The notes under the pieces were generated by a model. That model was not told the DNA's origin. It worked only from the letters and a program-made list of their open reading frames with translations, and ran no database searches. The translations under genes and the position numbers were made by a program. Positions 26,682-35,348 of a DNA stretch of 64,000 nt are shown piece after piece (positions within the stretch are counted from its first letter, which is position 1; each line of letters opens with the position of its first letter). The stretch comes from CBDCWT01 sp965223305 (GTDB taxonomy: Bacteria; Planctomycetota; Planctomycetia; Pirellulales; Pirellulaceae): the NCBI GenBank assembly GCA_965223305.1, contig CBDCWT010000085.1, forward strand, positions 1-64,000. The letters are read 5' to 3'.

Positions 26682-27770
26682 TTATCTATCCTCGCCTCTA
26701 GCACGAGTAACAGCGTTGCGGTCCAACTGCAAGTACTCCACCCAACCACCCTCGACTGCGCGCACGTTCTGAAATCCCGCGACGGAAAGTCGTTTTGCAA
26801 CTCGTTGGTCAAATGGGCACCCGAGGCTCTGACAAAAAACAAACGTCTCCGCCCTCGGGTCGAGAGCGGCAGTCCGCGCTTTCACGCTGTCGATGCTGAC
26901 GTTTACCGGTACGCTGACTGCCCCCGGCAGTGTGCCGCGTTCAAAATCGCGTTCATAGCGGGCATCCACTAGCTGCTCGCCGCGGCGAGCAGCCTCGACA
27001 AGTCGGTCGAGGTTTACCGTCGCGACGTCCGGTGTCCATGGGGCGCAGGCCGTTCGCGTCGCCGCGAAGTGATGAAGTGGATCTGCCCCAAAAGCGAAGG
27101 ACATGATTGCCAATGCACAAGTACCTGTTGTGACCCGACCTGTCAAAGTCAGGTTCGGGCCGTAAACCTTCGTTGTGGCAACGAGTACGGACACCACGAT
27201 TAATAAAAGACATAGTCGACTGATGTAAGTCGACAAAATACCCATCGAGCCGGTAGGGATCAGAGCAAAACCATTCCAAACCGCCAAAAACTCGCCTAGA
27301 TCAACATGCTGGGGACTGGCAGCACCATCATAAACGACGACCTTCCTGCCACTTGGATGCACGCAAACCCAGTGTTGATAAGACATGGCGTCCGGGTGTC
27401 GTCGTACGTTCGCGATCCACGGTGTACTCGACGAGAGAAGATCGATTCCGGAGAGGCCTTGCAGGCCCTTGACCGTAACTCCGTTTTGCATGAGCAGCCC
27501 CGAAATCTGATCGGGCGTACTACCAGCTCTGCTGGAGACATATTCTGTGGACGCGTATTGTCGTACGTCAATGGCCCGTCCGGAGTCCAGCAGTGAGACC
27601 AGACGCGCGGCACTATAGAGTCCACAATAGGGTCCGACGACATGGCTGCGTTGCACCAATTCCGCCGGCGCGCCGACGGTTGTGCCTAGGGCCGTGGAAG
27701 CGAAGCAAACATACCGGCAAATGGTGAGCATTCTGGCATTGAAAGCGCTGATGACCATTGTATTACGCAC
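26682..27770 (-). CDS. C39-like cysteine peptidase fused to a rhodanese domain
   Basis: The protein has 362 residues if it starts at GTG 27770; ATG codons at 27758 and 27731 are alternatives. Residues about 40-150 look like a C39/papain-like peptidase with a complete candidate triad: Cys49 in VVGPYCGLYSAARL, His133 in SYQHWVCVHPSG and Asp148 in VVVYDGA. Two hydrophobic segments follow (ISRLCLLLIVVSVLVATTKV; TGTCALAIMSFAFGAD). Residues about 250-350 form a rhodanese domain (LVDARYERDFERGTLPGAVS, FVFCQSLGCPFDQRVAKRL, AVEGGWVEY) whose loop C-Q-S-L-G-C holds the sulfur-carrying cysteine. C39 peptidases cut leader peptides of exported bacteriocin-type peptides. I infer an envelope-bound enzyme acting on the cysteine-rich peptide of this cluster. 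Confidence 0.7.
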   Translation of the reverse strand: MRNTMVISAFNARMLTICRYVCFASTALGTTVGAPAELVQRSHVVGPYCGLYSAARLVSLLDSGRAIDVRQYASTEYVSSRAGSTPDQISGLLMQNGVTVKGLQGLSGIDLLSSSTPWIANVRRHPDAMSYQHWVCVHPSGRKVVVYDGAASPQHVDLGEFLAVWNGFALIPTGSMGILSTYISRLCLLLIVVSVLVATTKVYGPNLTLTGRVTTGTCALAIMSFAFGADPLHHFAATRTACAPWTPDVATVNLDRLVEAARRGEQLVDARYERDFERGTLPGAVSVPVNVSIDSVKARTAALDPRAETFVFCQSLGCPFDQRVAKRLSVAGFQNVRAVEGGWVEYLQLDRNAVTRARGEDR

Positions 27771-27780
27771 GGCGTGGCGA

Positions 27781-28881
27781 CTAGCGCGAGTGGCGAACGC
27801 GGATGAAGAATAGTGCGGCGCATAACGAAATGGCGGCCGCGCTGGCGAGCGTTAACAGAAACCGCCGATTGCTGGAAGGAGCTTCAGGTGGTGCTAATAG
27901 TTGCAACTCGGGAACTGTCCAATCTCCATCCCATACATAGGCGAGATGGTGAGCACCCTGGACCGATGCGCGTGTGCCAATCGGAAGGTCAACGCCCACC
28001 TTACCGGCGTCTGTTTCCTTTGCGTCAACACAGTCAGTCAACTTTACGCTGCAGCGCTCGACTACCGTGCTTCCGTCAGCACAGTCGTAAGTGTCAAGGC
28101 ACGACCATTCTGTCGGCACGGTGTGTCCACGATACTTGGCAGTACGAATCACGGAGATAGTCGATGTTACCGAGATCAGTCCGCCTGCTGGCCACCCTTT
28201 CGATCCATGCATTACCACTTCATTGACAGGTGTATCGTACAGCACGTCGCGACCCGATGCCCGTATCTCCACTTGTGCAGGATAGATGGCATTCGGATCA
28301 GACCATGCCATCGTGCACGTGCCGAAGCGTGTGCGCACCACGCACTCGATTCGACCATTGGATTCGGTGTATTGGCGGTCGCTACGATTGCCGGCGTAGT
28401 ACTCAATGGGAAGTCCAAGACTAACTCCACAGGCCAAGTTGTAGTTGGCCCGATTTAGGAGCTGTTTTTTCCCCGCCTCGTGCTTTGGGCTATCAGAAAG
28501 CGTCGCGCTCATCAGCATAAGTCCAATGCGCTCTTCTGGTTTGCGCTCGTGCGGTGTCGCAGACGAAACGTTGGTGCTGACATACAACATCTGATCTCCA
28601 CGCAAGACGGCCTCCGATCGCAACAGGATTGTCTCGTCATCGCCTCTCGGGCGGAGCCTTACGACTTGACCTTTTGTCTCAACGGCCAGTGTTTGAATGC
28701 TGTACGTTGACATGCGTGCCTCATTCAGCAGCGGACTTTCGCGGCGGAAGCTGTACTCGAACTTACACATACTGCTCCGATTCCACTGGATCGCGGAAAG
28801 TAGTCGATCAACAGGATCCTGATTCGCAAGGCAGCGGTCCGCCATGAGAAGAAACAGGCAGCACCATACGACTCGCATCAT
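27781..28881 (-). CDS. Exported protein with C-terminal membrane anchor, unknown function
   Basis: The protein has 366 residues from the ATG pair at 28878/28881, preceded by GGTGGAG; upstream codons to 29037 are not convincing. A signal peptide (MMRVVWCCLFLLMADRCLAN) leads into a beta-rich domain (SMCKFEYSFRRESPLLNEAR, YSIQTLAVETKGQVVRLRPR, SEAVLRGDQMLYVSTNVSS) that recalls LolA-like or outer-membrane sorting folds, but no firm match was made. The C-terminus has one helix (FLLTLASAAAISLCAALFF) followed by a basic end (RVRHSR), as in C-terminally anchored proteins. Eight cysteines lie in the mature part. It is second in the cassette 29403-26249, 10 bases before the peptidase gene. Confidence 0.65.
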   Translation of the reverse strand: MMRVVWCCLFLLMADRCLANQDPVDRLLSAIQWNRSSMCKFEYSFRRESPLLNEARMSTYSIQTLAVETKGQVVRLRPRGDDETILLRSEAVLRGDQMLYVSTNVSSATPHERKPEERIGLMLMSATLSDSPKHEAGKKQLLNRANYNLACGVSLGLPIEYYAGNRSDRQYTESNGRIECVVRTRFGTCTMAWSDPNAIYPAQVEIRASGRDVLYDTPVNEVVMHGSKGWPAGGLISVTSTISVIRTAKYRGHTVPTEWSCLDTYDCADGSTVVERCSVKLTDCVDAKETDAGKVGVDLPIGTRASVQGAHHLAYVWDGDWTVPELQLLAPPEAPSSNRRFLLTLASAAAISLCAALFFIRVRHSR

Positions 28882-29079
28882 ATTAGATATACTCCACCGG
28901 ACCAAACGCGAGTGACAGCTGACTAACCACTTCTCTTGCCAGCGGAGTCGGCCTGCATAAGACGCCGACGTCATCGTGGCGCCATGACGTAGAGCCGAGT
29001 TCCGCTTCGCGAGGACTCCACGAGTGTCGTTCCTCAACTGGCAAGAAGAAGCTCCTACGTGAGTAGTCTGGTGGACACC

Positions 29080-29403
29080 TCACTCGCCACCACAGTCCGC
29101 TCCTTTCCTCAGGGAATGATTCTCGTCGGCGCAGTTGTCATCGTTTTCGCACTCTGTACTTGCATTTCCTTGACCGATGTAGCACTCCTTCCATCCCTCC
29201 TCAGCCTCCTCGCACGTAGCTTTTTCTTGTGTGCAGCTGGCACCTGGCGGGCCAGCAGTTGAACACGGTGTGCCAGGATCATCATAGCAGTCTCCTGCCC
29301 CACCAATGAACTGGGATGTTGGCGTCCAAGGAAACGCCGCTGGCACTACGACAGCAACCACGAGGCACGTCGCAACGATCGTTACTACTCTGTGAACTAC
29401 CAT
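29080..29403 (-). CDS. Small secreted cysteine-rich protein, candidate precursor peptide
   Basis: The protein has 107 residues from the ATG at 29403, chosen because of a near-perfect ribosome site (AAAGGAGGTGGAGAC); a longer frame to 29457 is not supported. A signal peptide (RVVTIVATCLVVAVVVPAAF) is followed by PWTPTSQFIGGAGDC and about 70 residues with eight cysteines, rich in D, E, G and T. There are no long hydrophobic parts. The glycine pair in FIGGAG resembles the GG sites cut by C39 peptidases, one of which is encoded two genes downstream. The N-terminal leader is not a classical bacteriocin leader. It could be a processed peptide, a surface structural protein, or a metal binder; the function is unknown. 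Confidence 0.65.
   Translation of the reverse strand: MVVHRVVTIVATCLVVAVVVPAAFPWTPTSQFIGGAGDCYDDPGTPCSTAGPPGASCTQEKATCEEAEEGWKECYIGQGNASTECENDDNCADENHSLRKGADCGGE
29385..29403 (-). promoter_or_regulatory. Strong ribosome binding site of the cysteine-rich peptide gene
   Basis: Read on the minus strand, CTAAAGGAGGTGGAGACATG contains the full AAAGGAGGTG anti-16S match seven bases before the ATG. It is the strongest such site noticed in the window and fixes the start of this small gene. It suggests the peptide is made in larger amounts than its neighbours. Confidence 0.8.
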
Positions 29404-31164
29404 GTCTCCACCTCCTTTAGGGCTAAACGAGTGCTTCCACTCATGAAACGACGCCATGTTATCGAGTCATTGCGTTCTGTCAAACATAGACGGATGGTGT
29501 CAACAATCCGTCTTACGGTCTGTTTGTACGGTGACCGACTGAGTAGTAGGTTAAGTGGTGTGCGCTCTGTCAGTATGTCAATAGCTTCGACACTCACGTG
29601 TCATGCTCCAACTCACGCCAATGGTTACAGGAAGTCGACAATGTCCGTCAACTTTGCAAGCAGGGCCGACGTGTACTTTGGACCTGGGCGCCTGGCCGGC
29701 TTCCCCAGAGTTTGTGTCAGCCCTGACGTTCCACGCCATTGTTTGGCAGCCCTCGGATATTTCTCGTTCCAAGCGTGAGCGAGTTCTTCGAGCCGTTTCC
29801 TCCTCGACGAGCGAAGCCGCCGGGCAAATCGGCTGTATCCGTTTGGGGATGGTTAGTCCCAGTAAGCGTAGCCCGAGTGTGGTGTCGGTCGATCAGTTGA
29901 TTTTGTTGCGCGCGAGGTGAAGCGCTTCAGGTGTGGCGAAGGTTGACCAGATTGTCGATTCTGCCTTCTGGCGTAAGGGTTGTGCTGTGCGGACCGGATT
30001 TTCTGACTTCGGCTTTATGACGAGAGTCACACCGCGAGAGTGGCGCAAGTTGGCGAGTGATGAGCAGTTCGATCGGTTCGGTGGCTTAATGAAGCAGCTG
30101 GCGAGATCGTCCGATAACTTGGCGAGGAACCGGTATCGCGCGTCTGTCGAACGTTCGGAAGTCCGAGTCAGCTTATGCCGCGTCTGGAACCAATGTACTC
30201 GACTATCTCGATTCGCTGACAATGTCGTCGATCGTAGGTGCAGAGTGTGATCTGTTCGCACTCAAACTAACAGCGTATCAGTTTGACTGTGTGTCAGCGC
30301 AGGCAAGCATCTTGCCTTGTACCGGAGAGTTCGTGGCGTCCTTTTGGTGTGCACATGCAGCGGTCGAATTCTCGGCACGAATTTGACTCACAATCAGTGA
30401 CTTCGCTCAAAGGGGGTAGTGCGGGGGCCGGATAGAAGAGGGCCACTTCGTTGCCGTCAAGGCCATGGCTCATTACTTGGCCAGCAGCCGTGTGAGGAAC
30501 TCCACAGCTTGCCGAAAGTCCCATTCGCGAGTGTACATGACCAAGTTAATGGGATGTTGATCGCGAGTCGCAGTGATGCGACCGCTTGAGGTTATCGCGA
30601 TGTGTCTTGACCAACGGGCAAACAAGCTGTTGTGAGGGCTATCGCTGTCGTTGTCTTCTCGCGGCGGGGTCTTGAATGTACCGGTTGTCGTCGTATCGTT
30701 CCTTGTTCTTGCAGAAGGCGGTGCAAGCGCAATGTCCTCGTGGAGGTTCTGAAGTTCTCAACAGCGTTGTTGAGCTCCCCGGTTGCTCTCCACGTCTCGG
30801 GAATTGTGCTCGCCGAAGAGCCTCCGAGTTTCCGCAAGTAATCTGGTTTAGCTCCTCGTGCCGTTTTTTTGACGTTGGCCATCGCGCCATGAAAGCGTGG
30901 GCCGTTGACGAGTCAAGTTGTCGCCGAAATCTCCCAGAGCTGCTGGATAGCACTTACGCACGGCAGTTCACGCTAGAATGGCAATTTCAGGACAGTCAGT
31001 AGCCAAGTCACCGCTCCATCAACAGAGAGTTTGTTCAAGCGCCTAGGGGGGCAGGATGCGCCGAGAGACTCTGGCACTATGCTCATTCAAGAAGTGTTCA
31101 CGGCACTCAACGGCTACGATGTCGGTCGTGGCCACAACCCACATAGATTTGTGAGGCCAGGATC
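29404..31164. other. Gene-poor stretch of 1.76 kb with decayed coding sequence
   Basis: No intact gene was found. The first 150 bases should hold the promoter of the cysteine-rich peptide cassette. Parts at about 29800-30080 and 30720-30810 are recognisably related, at the DNA level, to 42220-42550 on the other side of the accessory region (shared words such as AAGCGTAGCCCGA and GAGAGTCA-ACACGCGAGA). A minus-strand frame in 30473-30757 still reads like protein. Confidence 0.5.
30473..30882 (-). pseudogene. Frameshifted remnant of an unknown gene
   Basis: Two minus-strand frames together look like one broken gene. The upstream frame (from about 30882) reads through WRATGELNNAVENFRTSTRTL. Around 30757 the protein-like quality moves to another frame with LQNLHEDIALAP, then HNSLFARWSRHIAITSSGRI and ITATRDQHPINLVMYTREWD, ending with EFLTRLLAK and tandem stops TAA TGA at 30470-30475. 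The ELNNAVEN part has a diverged partner on the minus strand near 42530 (ELNHLVENTVRSTQTLHL). The family is not recognised; a decayed transposon-related gene is possible. Confidence 0.35.
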
Positions 31165-33099
31165 ATGAACGTAGGACGGTCGTATCGGGTCACGAGTACT
31201 GGCTGCGTAGCGGTCACCTTCGCTGTCGGAACGGTTCTGTGCCTCTTGTTTCCCTACATCGCTCATATCCGCGAGGCTGCTCGGCGACATTCGTGTGCAA
31301 ACAACCTGAGGCAGATTGGGATAGCGCTACGCCGGTATCACCAGTCCTACGGGCTTCTGCCACCGGCAGCAATCAGCGGTCATTCCAAGGTGCAACTGCA
31401 GAGTCTCACAAGCGAGGGGAAACACTACACGATGCCGCAGCTCTACGCCAATTGGATGGTTCTCTTGCTACCATACCTGAGGTATGAAGACATCGCGCTC
31501 CGGCTCGACCCAACAGTGCCAATAACGGATCCAGCGAACCGTCCCGTCAGAACCTCTCGACTACCGGCAATTAGTTGTCCAACCGACTCGTACAATCGAG
31601 CAAACAACATGTACCGAGTACACCCAATGGGTGCTATTCCAGCCACTTTCGCCAGGGGAAACTATGCCATCAACGGCGGCGTCGGAGAGAATCTCGCCGG
31701 TGGCGAAGACGTGCCCGGTTTCCCATGGGCACCGGTCTGTGACGGAATGACACGGATTCACACCGTTGGAACCGCTGGACTGATTGAAAGGTCGTGGGGG
31801 AGTGGAATTGCTGGCTTCAACAAGAGTTTCTCTGTGCAGGACTTCAAGAACGGCCTATCAAACCTAATCGCGATTGACGAAGTTCGCGCCGGACTCTTAG
31901 CCGCCGACTCTCGCGGCGCCTGGGCGCTTGGCGACGTTGGCGCGAGCATCACCTGGTGGCACGGCCAACTTGGCGATGCGTGTGGACCAAACAACCGTGA
32001 GCCCAGATCGGATGATATCGTCGGCTGCCATCAATTACACGAAGCGTTCGGTGAAGGAGCGCTAGTAGCGGAGGGAATGCCCTGTTGTGCCTACACCAGA
32101 ACGGCTGGCCAGGCGGCATCGCGTAGTTTACACCGCAAAGGCGCGAATGCACTGTTGATGGACGGCTCTACGAGATTCTTCGCCGACGATGTGGATCCAG
32201 ATATCTGGCACTCCATGCACTCCCGTGACTCACAGCCAACACGCGGCTTTCAGTCGTTCCTGTCATCTGAACCACATGCACGTTCGCGCCTCGGTGCTGA
32301 GGAACATCGGGAAATGCGCTCCCGCTCGCTTACGGCGCTTGAGTCAACTACCAACTCGCTGGGCATGATACTGGTCCGCATTCCGGCCGGTGAGTTCATC
32401 ATGGGGTTGCCGGACCACGGTCAGGATCACGACACCCCTATCACTGGCGTACCTCCTCACTCGCCTCCACACGTGGTGCAGATCACTCGCGACTTCCTAA
32501 TTGGAGCGCATGAGGTAACAAACGAGCAGTTTACTTGTGCTATCGCGCATCGTTCTGCTGTGTCAGCCGCTACGGGCCATAGTCGCTCGCAGCCGCATCA
32601 TCCGATCACGCGCGTGTCGTGGAATGACGCCGTGAGTTTCTGCCAGGCACTGTCTCGATTGCCGGAAGAGAAAGCCGCTGGACGATGTTACCGTTTACCA
32701 ACTGAAGCAGAGTGGGAATACTGCTGCCGATCGGGCCGCACGACCTCCTATAGAGTGCCGGATTCACTCACTAACGATCCCACGGGATTCAACATGCTGG
32801 TTGGTCCCGAGCGAGGCCGTCCTATCAAAGATGTCGGCTCATACAGTCCCAACGACTTTGGGCTATTTGACATGCGAGGAAACGCCTGGGAGTGGTGTGC
32901 GGATTGGTATGCTCGTGACTACTATGCCGGATCACCCGAGGTTGATCCCAAAGGGCCGAGCGTTGGCGTCTTGAAGGTGGTTCGTGGTGCTGATTGGCGA
33001 TTCACCGGAATGAACTGCAAGTACCCACGTTTTCACACCGAGCCCTGGCGCAAGAACCCGCACATTGGATTTCGTGTTGTGTGCGAGATCGCCCCCTGA
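31165..33099 (+). CDS. DUF1559 protein fused to a formylglycine-generating-enzyme-like (FGE-sulfatase) domain
   Basis: The protein has 644 residues. Residues about 1-385 are DUF1559-like: one N-terminal helix, the REAARRHSCANNLRQIGIAL segment that follows the pilin-like helix in this family, YAINGG, and a late GANALLMDGSTRFFADD matching the usual H-x-G-G-A...F-x-D-G-S-V-R-F. The classical FTLxELLVV pilin methylation motif is missing. Residues about 390-644 form an FGE/SUMF1-like domain: GMILVRIPAGEFIMG, GAHEVTNEQF, YRLPTEAEWEYCCRSG, FGLFDMRGNAWEWCADWY, VVRGADWR and IGFRVVCE. Only one cysteine lies in the region where FGE enzymes have their catalytic pair (TGMNCKYPRF), so sugar-binding or structural use is likelier than formylglycine formation. 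Confidence 0.85.
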   Translation: MNVGRSYRVTSTGCVAVTFAVGTVLCLLFPYIAHIREAARRHSCANNLRQIGIALRRYHQSYGLLPPAAISGHSKVQLQSLTSEGKHYTMPQLYANWMVLLLPYLRYEDIALRLDPTVPITDPANRPVRTSRLPAISCPTDSYNRANNMYRVHPMGAIPATFARGNYAINGGVGENLAGGEDVPGFPWAPVCDGMTRIHTVGTAGLIERSWGSGIAGFNKSFSVQDFKNGLSNLIAIDEVRAGLLAADSRGAWALGDVGASITWWHGQLGDACGPNNREPRSDDIVGCHQLHEAFGEGALVAEGMPCCAYTRTAGQAASRSLHRKGANALLMDGSTRFFADDVDPDIWHSMHSRDSQPTRGFQSFLSSEPHARSRLGAEEHREMRSRSLTALESTTNSLGMILVRIPAGEFIMGLPDHGQDHDTPITGVPPHSPPHVVQITRDFLIGAHEVTNEQFTCAIAHRSAVSAATGHSRSQPHHPITRVSWNDAVSFCQALSRLPEEKAAGRCYRLPTEAEWEYCCRSGRTTSYRVPDSLTNDPTGFNMLVGPERGRPIKDVGSYSPNDFGLFDMRGNAWEWCADWYARDYYAGSPEVDPKGPSVGVLKVVRGADWRFTGMNCKYPRFHTEPWRKNPHIGFRVVCEIAP

Positions 33100-33320
33100 C
33101 CGGGCTATTCACGTGATCGCTTTGGGTTGAGGGGAGGGATCAGCCATTTCCTGTTGGAACTGGTGACGAGTCATTGATGTGTGGCTAGACACCGTGCTGT
33201 TTCCTCGCGGGGTTGGATACAGGGCCGACGCGCACTTTGGGTGGGTTGGGGTAGCGCGGTAAATTCGAATTGGTTAAACCTATCGCTTTCCCTTTCACCT
33301 TACTTTGGGAGAGCGAACGG

Positions 33321-33866
33321 ATGCCGCACGTAACAGGTGATGATGTTGTCTCAGTCGTTGAGTTTTTTCAGGACTTGGAGGATCCACGCAGTACGATCAA
33401 TCGAAAGCATCTTCTTTGTGACTTGATTGTGATTTGCATCTGCGGCGTTCTGGCGGGTGCGGAGGGTCCCAAGGCCATCGGCGTTTGGGCTCATGCCAAC
33501 AGCGAGTGGCTTCGACAACACTTGGAGCTGCCGGCGGGCATTCCCTCCCACGATACGATTGGCAGACTGCTTGCGTTGCTCAAACCGGCCGCCTTTCAGT
33601 CTTGTTTTGAGAATTGGATTCGTAGTTTACGAGTACCTGAGGGAGTAGAGCCCGTAGATGAAGTGATTGCCATTGATGGCAAAGCCCTCCGTCGATCCCA
33701 TGATCGCAAGAAGGGCTTGGGGGCTTTGTTCTTGGTGAGCGCGTGGTCGGTGGAACGAGGGATCAGTCTTGGCCAGTTAGCTACCGAAGAGAAATCCAAC
33801 GAGATGACGGCCATTCCCGAGTTACTGGACCAGATCGACGTTCGCGGAGCCATCGTGACCATCGAC
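33321..33866 (+). pseudogene. ISAs1 transposase, N-terminal part (split)
   Basis: From the ATG at 33321 the frame encodes the first 182 residues: VVSVVEFFQDLEDPRSTINR and the H-x-L-x-D-L-I-V-I-C-I-C-G segment of the DDE_Tnp_1-associated domain, then EVIAIDGKALRRSHDR with the first catalytic aspartate, and LFLVSAWSVERG. The coding sequence is cut after IVTID at 33866. Joined to 35349 it reads IVTID-AAGCQKNIAEK without any frame change, giving a 384-residue transposase. The frame after 33866 belongs to the inserted element. Confidence 0.92.
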
Positions 33867-35340
33867 GGTCGAGCAACCTTCCTTCTGTAAATTCTGTCGA
33901 TCTCATTTTCGCGTTTTGTAAATAGTATGGAGCGGCTTCGCCGCCGTTTTCTTTTGCGTTCACGCAGACCGGGGGGCTCATTGCCGCCCCCCTGGACCCC
34001 CGCTAGCCTTTCTCTGTGTTCCGTTTTTGGGAGGCGTTGTTTGCATTGTCAAATAGACTTTGCCAGTTTCCCAATCGTCGCTGGTCTCGCTGAGGATCGC
34101 GCTGACTAACCGCAGGAGCGACGCTTCGTTGGGAAACAGCGTTGCCACTCTGGTGCGACGTTTGATCTCCTGGTTTAGCCGCTCAAGCATGTTCGTCGTG
34201 CGAAGACGGCGGCGGTGAGAAGGTTCCAATTCGAACACCGTCAGACTTTCCGCAACGTTGGTCTCGAGCCAACGGGATAGATCCGGCGCCGTCTCGGCGT
34301 ACTTCTCGACCATCAACTTGAGGAGACGATCTGCTTCGTGACGATCCGCTGCGTTGAGCACGTTACGCAAGTCCTGGATGACTTCCGGACGCATGGTTAT
34401 CTTGGGTACGTAGTTCAGAGCGTTCTGGAGGAGGTGAAACTGGCAGCGCTGCCAGGCCACGCCTGCGAAGCATGCCTTGCGAGCCTGCTTCAGCCCCGCG
34501 TGATCGTCGGAAACGATCAACTGAACACCGTGCAAGCCACGGTCGATCAGACTCTTCAAGAAGCTTCTCCAGTGAACCTCTGCTTCGGAAAGTGAGACGC
34601 TGACGCCCAGGATGCTGCGTTGACCGTTCTCCAAAATGCCGGTGGCGATCAGTACCGCGCAGTCACGTACGCTGCCTCCGTGGCGAACCTTCTCGTAGCG
34701 AGCATCGAGAATCACATACGGCACCGTTTCCAGTGGACGCTCCCGCCAGGCTTGCAGTTCTTCGTCCAGCAGCTCGGCGGCCCGACTGACCTGAGTACTA
34801 CTGACCTCCAATCCACACAGCTCCTGAGTGATCTCCGCCACTTTCCTGGTCGATACTCCCTGCACGTACATCTCCGCCACCGCTAATTTGAGCGCCCGCT
34901 CACTGCGTTCGCCCCGTTCCAATGCCGACGGATAGAACTCCACATCTCGGGTCTGAGGAACGTTAACGCGCAGTTGGCCGAGTCGGCTGTTGACCGTCTT
35001 GGACTTGTATCCATTGGCATATCCACGTCGCGCTTCGGTCCGCTGATACGGCATCGCGCCCAGGGCTTCCGCGCGCTCGAGTTTCATCGCCTCATTCATG
35101 AGAATCTCAATCGCGTGCCCCATTCCCTCAAAGCCATGTTCGCCGAGTAGTTGGAGCAGCTCTTCGAAACGAGTAGATTGATCGTCGTGGGCCATGTGGG
35201 TCTCCTTTCGCTAGAGTAGTGTCCTGCGAAAAGAAAGATCGACAGCGGCCCACGCTTTTTCAAGCCGCCTATCAGCGACGCTCCGAATCAATTAAGTTCG
35301 GCGCGCCACTGCGCTTTTACAGAAAGAATGTTACACCACC
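33867..35340 (-). mobile_element. IS256-family element, 1474 bases, nested in the ISAs1 element
   Basis: The 8-base target duplication CCATCGAC lies at 33859-33866 and 35341-35348. The terminal inverted repeats are about 24 bases and imperfect: GGTCGAGCAACCTTCCTTCT at the left and, as reverse complement of the right end, GGTGGTGTAACATTCTTTCT, both followed by GTAAA. One intact transposase gene fills most of the element. The clean target duplication and the intact inner gene indicate a fairly recent insertion. Confidence 0.92.
33978..35195 (-). CDS. IS256-family (mutator-type) transposase
   Basis: The protein has 405 residues and is full length for the family. The DDE residues are visible: D in YVILDARYEKVRHGG, D in LIVSDDHAGLKQARK, and E in TTNMLERLNQEIKRRTRV. 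The C-x-x-H motif region WQRCQFHLLQNALNYVP is intact. The N-terminus (SKTVNSRLGQLRVNVPQTRD) and the QGVSTRKVAEITQELCG helix-turn-helix are as expected. It has no frameshift, so it is probably active. The C-terminal tail is Gly/Arg-rich and non-conserved. Confidence 0.96.
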   Translation of the reverse strand: MAHDDQSTRFEELLQLLGEHGFEGMGHAIEILMNEAMKLERAEALGAMPYQRTEARRGYANGYKSKTVNSRLGQLRVNVPQTRDVEFYPSALERGERSERALKLAVAEMYVQGVSTRKVAEITQELCGLEVSSTQVSRAAELLDEELQAWRERPLETVPYVILDARYEKVRHGGSVRDCAVLIATGILENGQRSILGVSVSLSEAEVHWRSFLKSLIDRGLHGVQLIVSDDHAGLKQARKACFAGVAWQRCQFHLLQNALNYVPKITMRPEVIQDLRNVLNAADRHEADRLLKLMVEKYAETAPDLSRWLETNVAESLTVFELEPSHRRRLRTTNMLERLNQEIKRRTRVATLFPNEASLLRLVSAILSETSDDWETGKVYLTMQTTPPKNGTQRKASGGPGGRQ

Positions 35341-35348
35341 CCATCGAC

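Noticed and set aside
29893..30261. Minus-strand frame of 122 codons
   Set aside because: Its DNA is similar to a broken region near 42400 and no family or start signal was found, so it was treated as decayed sequence.
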